Position numbers and translations under genes: made by a program. Positions 63,571-64,000 of a DNA stretch of 64,000 nucleotides are shown piece by piece. Source of the stretch: Hirschia sp964351655 (GTDB lineage Bacteria > Pseudomonadota > Alphaproteobacteria > Caulobacterales > Hyphomonadaceae). The DNA lies in contig CAYGPD010000004.1 of assembly GCA_964351655.1 (NCBI GenBank), forward strand, positions 99,334 through 163,333, written 5' to 3'. How positions within the stretch are numbered: position 1 is the stretch's first letter; every line of letters starts with the position of its first letter. Under the pieces are notes generated by a model, which did not search any database, was not told the DNA's origin, and worked only from the letters and a program-made list of their open reading frames with translations.

Positions 63571-63993
63571 ATGCGCATTTCGCACAACCGGGCGGTGGAG
63601 CTGTATCAAGATTTCATGTCTATTGTGTCGTTCGATTGTGTATCGTGCGGTGCGTGCTGTTTCAGCCGGAATCCGCGTTATTTAGTTCTGTTTCCTGAAG
63701 ATGCATCCCGAAATTTACCCCAAGAAAGCCTGTTTGAAGCCGAAGATAAATATGGGGAGAGGCAAACCTATATGCGCTTTGAAGGCGGGCGCTGCACCCA
63801 GCTTTGCGATGGCGGGCAGGGACGGCGCGTGTGCGGCGTATATGAGGCGCGCCCAGAAGCTTGCCGCGCATTTCGTGCGGGCAGTTTTGAGTGCGTAAAA
63901 GCGCGCCGCGCCAATGGCATATTGGGCGAACGGGCTGTGCATGATCCGCTGCCACTACGCGTGGTGCGCGAGCTGGATGATGAATTTGCGTGA
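63571..63993 (+). CDS. YkgJ-like cysteine-cluster protein
   Basis: The 140-residue protein carries the cluster FDCVSCGACC (CX2CX2CC) near residues 23-30, then further Cys (CTQLCDG, VCGVYEARPEACRAF, FECVKARR). This is the pattern of the YkgJ/CxxCxxCC family, thought to bind zinc or an iron-sulfur cluster. The start is uncertain: ATG 63571 is reported, and ATG 63616 is possible. No ribosome-binding site is convincing for either. It sits at the end of the window, so its downstream context is unknown. Confidence 0.75.
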   Translation: MRISHNRAVELYQDFMSIVSFDCVSCGACCFSRNPRYLVLFPEDASRNLPQESLFEAEDKYGERQTYMRFEGGRCTQLCDGGQGRRVCGVYEARPEACRAFRAGSFECVKARRANGILGERAVHDPLPLRVVRELDDEFA

Positions 63994-64000
63994 GGGCGGG

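Overview
The window reads as a stretch of chromosome from an alphaproteobacterium, most likely of the Caulobacterales/Maricaulales/Hyphomonadaceae type with fairly low G+C. This rests on gene content: a long dcw (division and cell wall) cluster ending in ftsQ-ftsA-ftsZ-lpxC-bamD-recN-ligA, a class A RNase P RNA, a methionine-synthase gene split into two pieces behind an ArsR-methyltransferase fusion and metF, and TonB-dependent receptors of the plug type common in sphingomonads and caulobacters. No rRNA or tRNA gene is present, so the placement is an inference. No insertion sequence, phage gene or CRISPR array was seen.

Layout. Positions 1-13.7 kb hold mixed housekeeping and envelope genes: a radical SAM protein divergent from a MarR regulator, a SPOR-domain protein, free-methionine-sulfoxide reductase, a cupin lipoprotein, a dipeptidyl-peptidase IV-like S9 peptidase, a membrane-tethered thioredoxin, ettA, a CPA2 cation/proton antiporter with an NTF2-like partner, a double receiver protein, and mlaA-mlaC. 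From 13.9 to 19.9 kb lies a methyl-cycle operon: ArsR-methyltransferase regulator, metF, metH N-terminal part, a small membrane protein, and the metH C-terminal part. The last is interrupted by an in-frame TGA at 19298-19300. From 19.9 to 25.3 kb come two exported TonB-C-like proteins, a DUF4440-like lipoprotein, a small ABM-fold protein, a voltage-gated cation channel, a TerB/J-domain protein and an N-acetylmuramoyl-L-alanine amidase, then the RNase P RNA.

From 26.3 to 59.9 kb is the dcw cluster. A triple TCCC(A/T) repeat with 10-bp period precedes mraZ and matches an MraZ operator. Genes mraZ-rsmH-ftsL-ftsI-murE-murF-mraY-murD-ftsW-murG-murC are nearly all overlapping or abutting. The cluster is then broken between murC and ddl by about 9.8 kb containing murB plus eight unrelated genes on both strands, including two tandem 683-residue TonB-dependent receptors. 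It resumes with ddl-ftsQ-ftsA, a hairpin, ftsZ with its own terminator, then lpxC, bamD, recN and ligA. The end of the window (60-64 kb) holds aminopeptidase P, prmA, a small flagellar-rod-C-like protein and a CxxCxxCC cluster protein.

Functionally the core is peptidoglycan precursor synthesis (Mur enzymes, MraY, MurG, Ddl) joined to the divisome (FtsL, FtsI, FtsW, FtsQ, FtsA, FtsZ) and outer-membrane biogenesis (LpxC, BamD, MlaA, MlaC). The most notable observations are the in-frame stop in metH, the palindromic operator next to the ArsR-methyltransferase gene, an unusual TMDGW selectivity filter in the cation channel, the operator in front of mraZ and the interruption of the dcw cluster.
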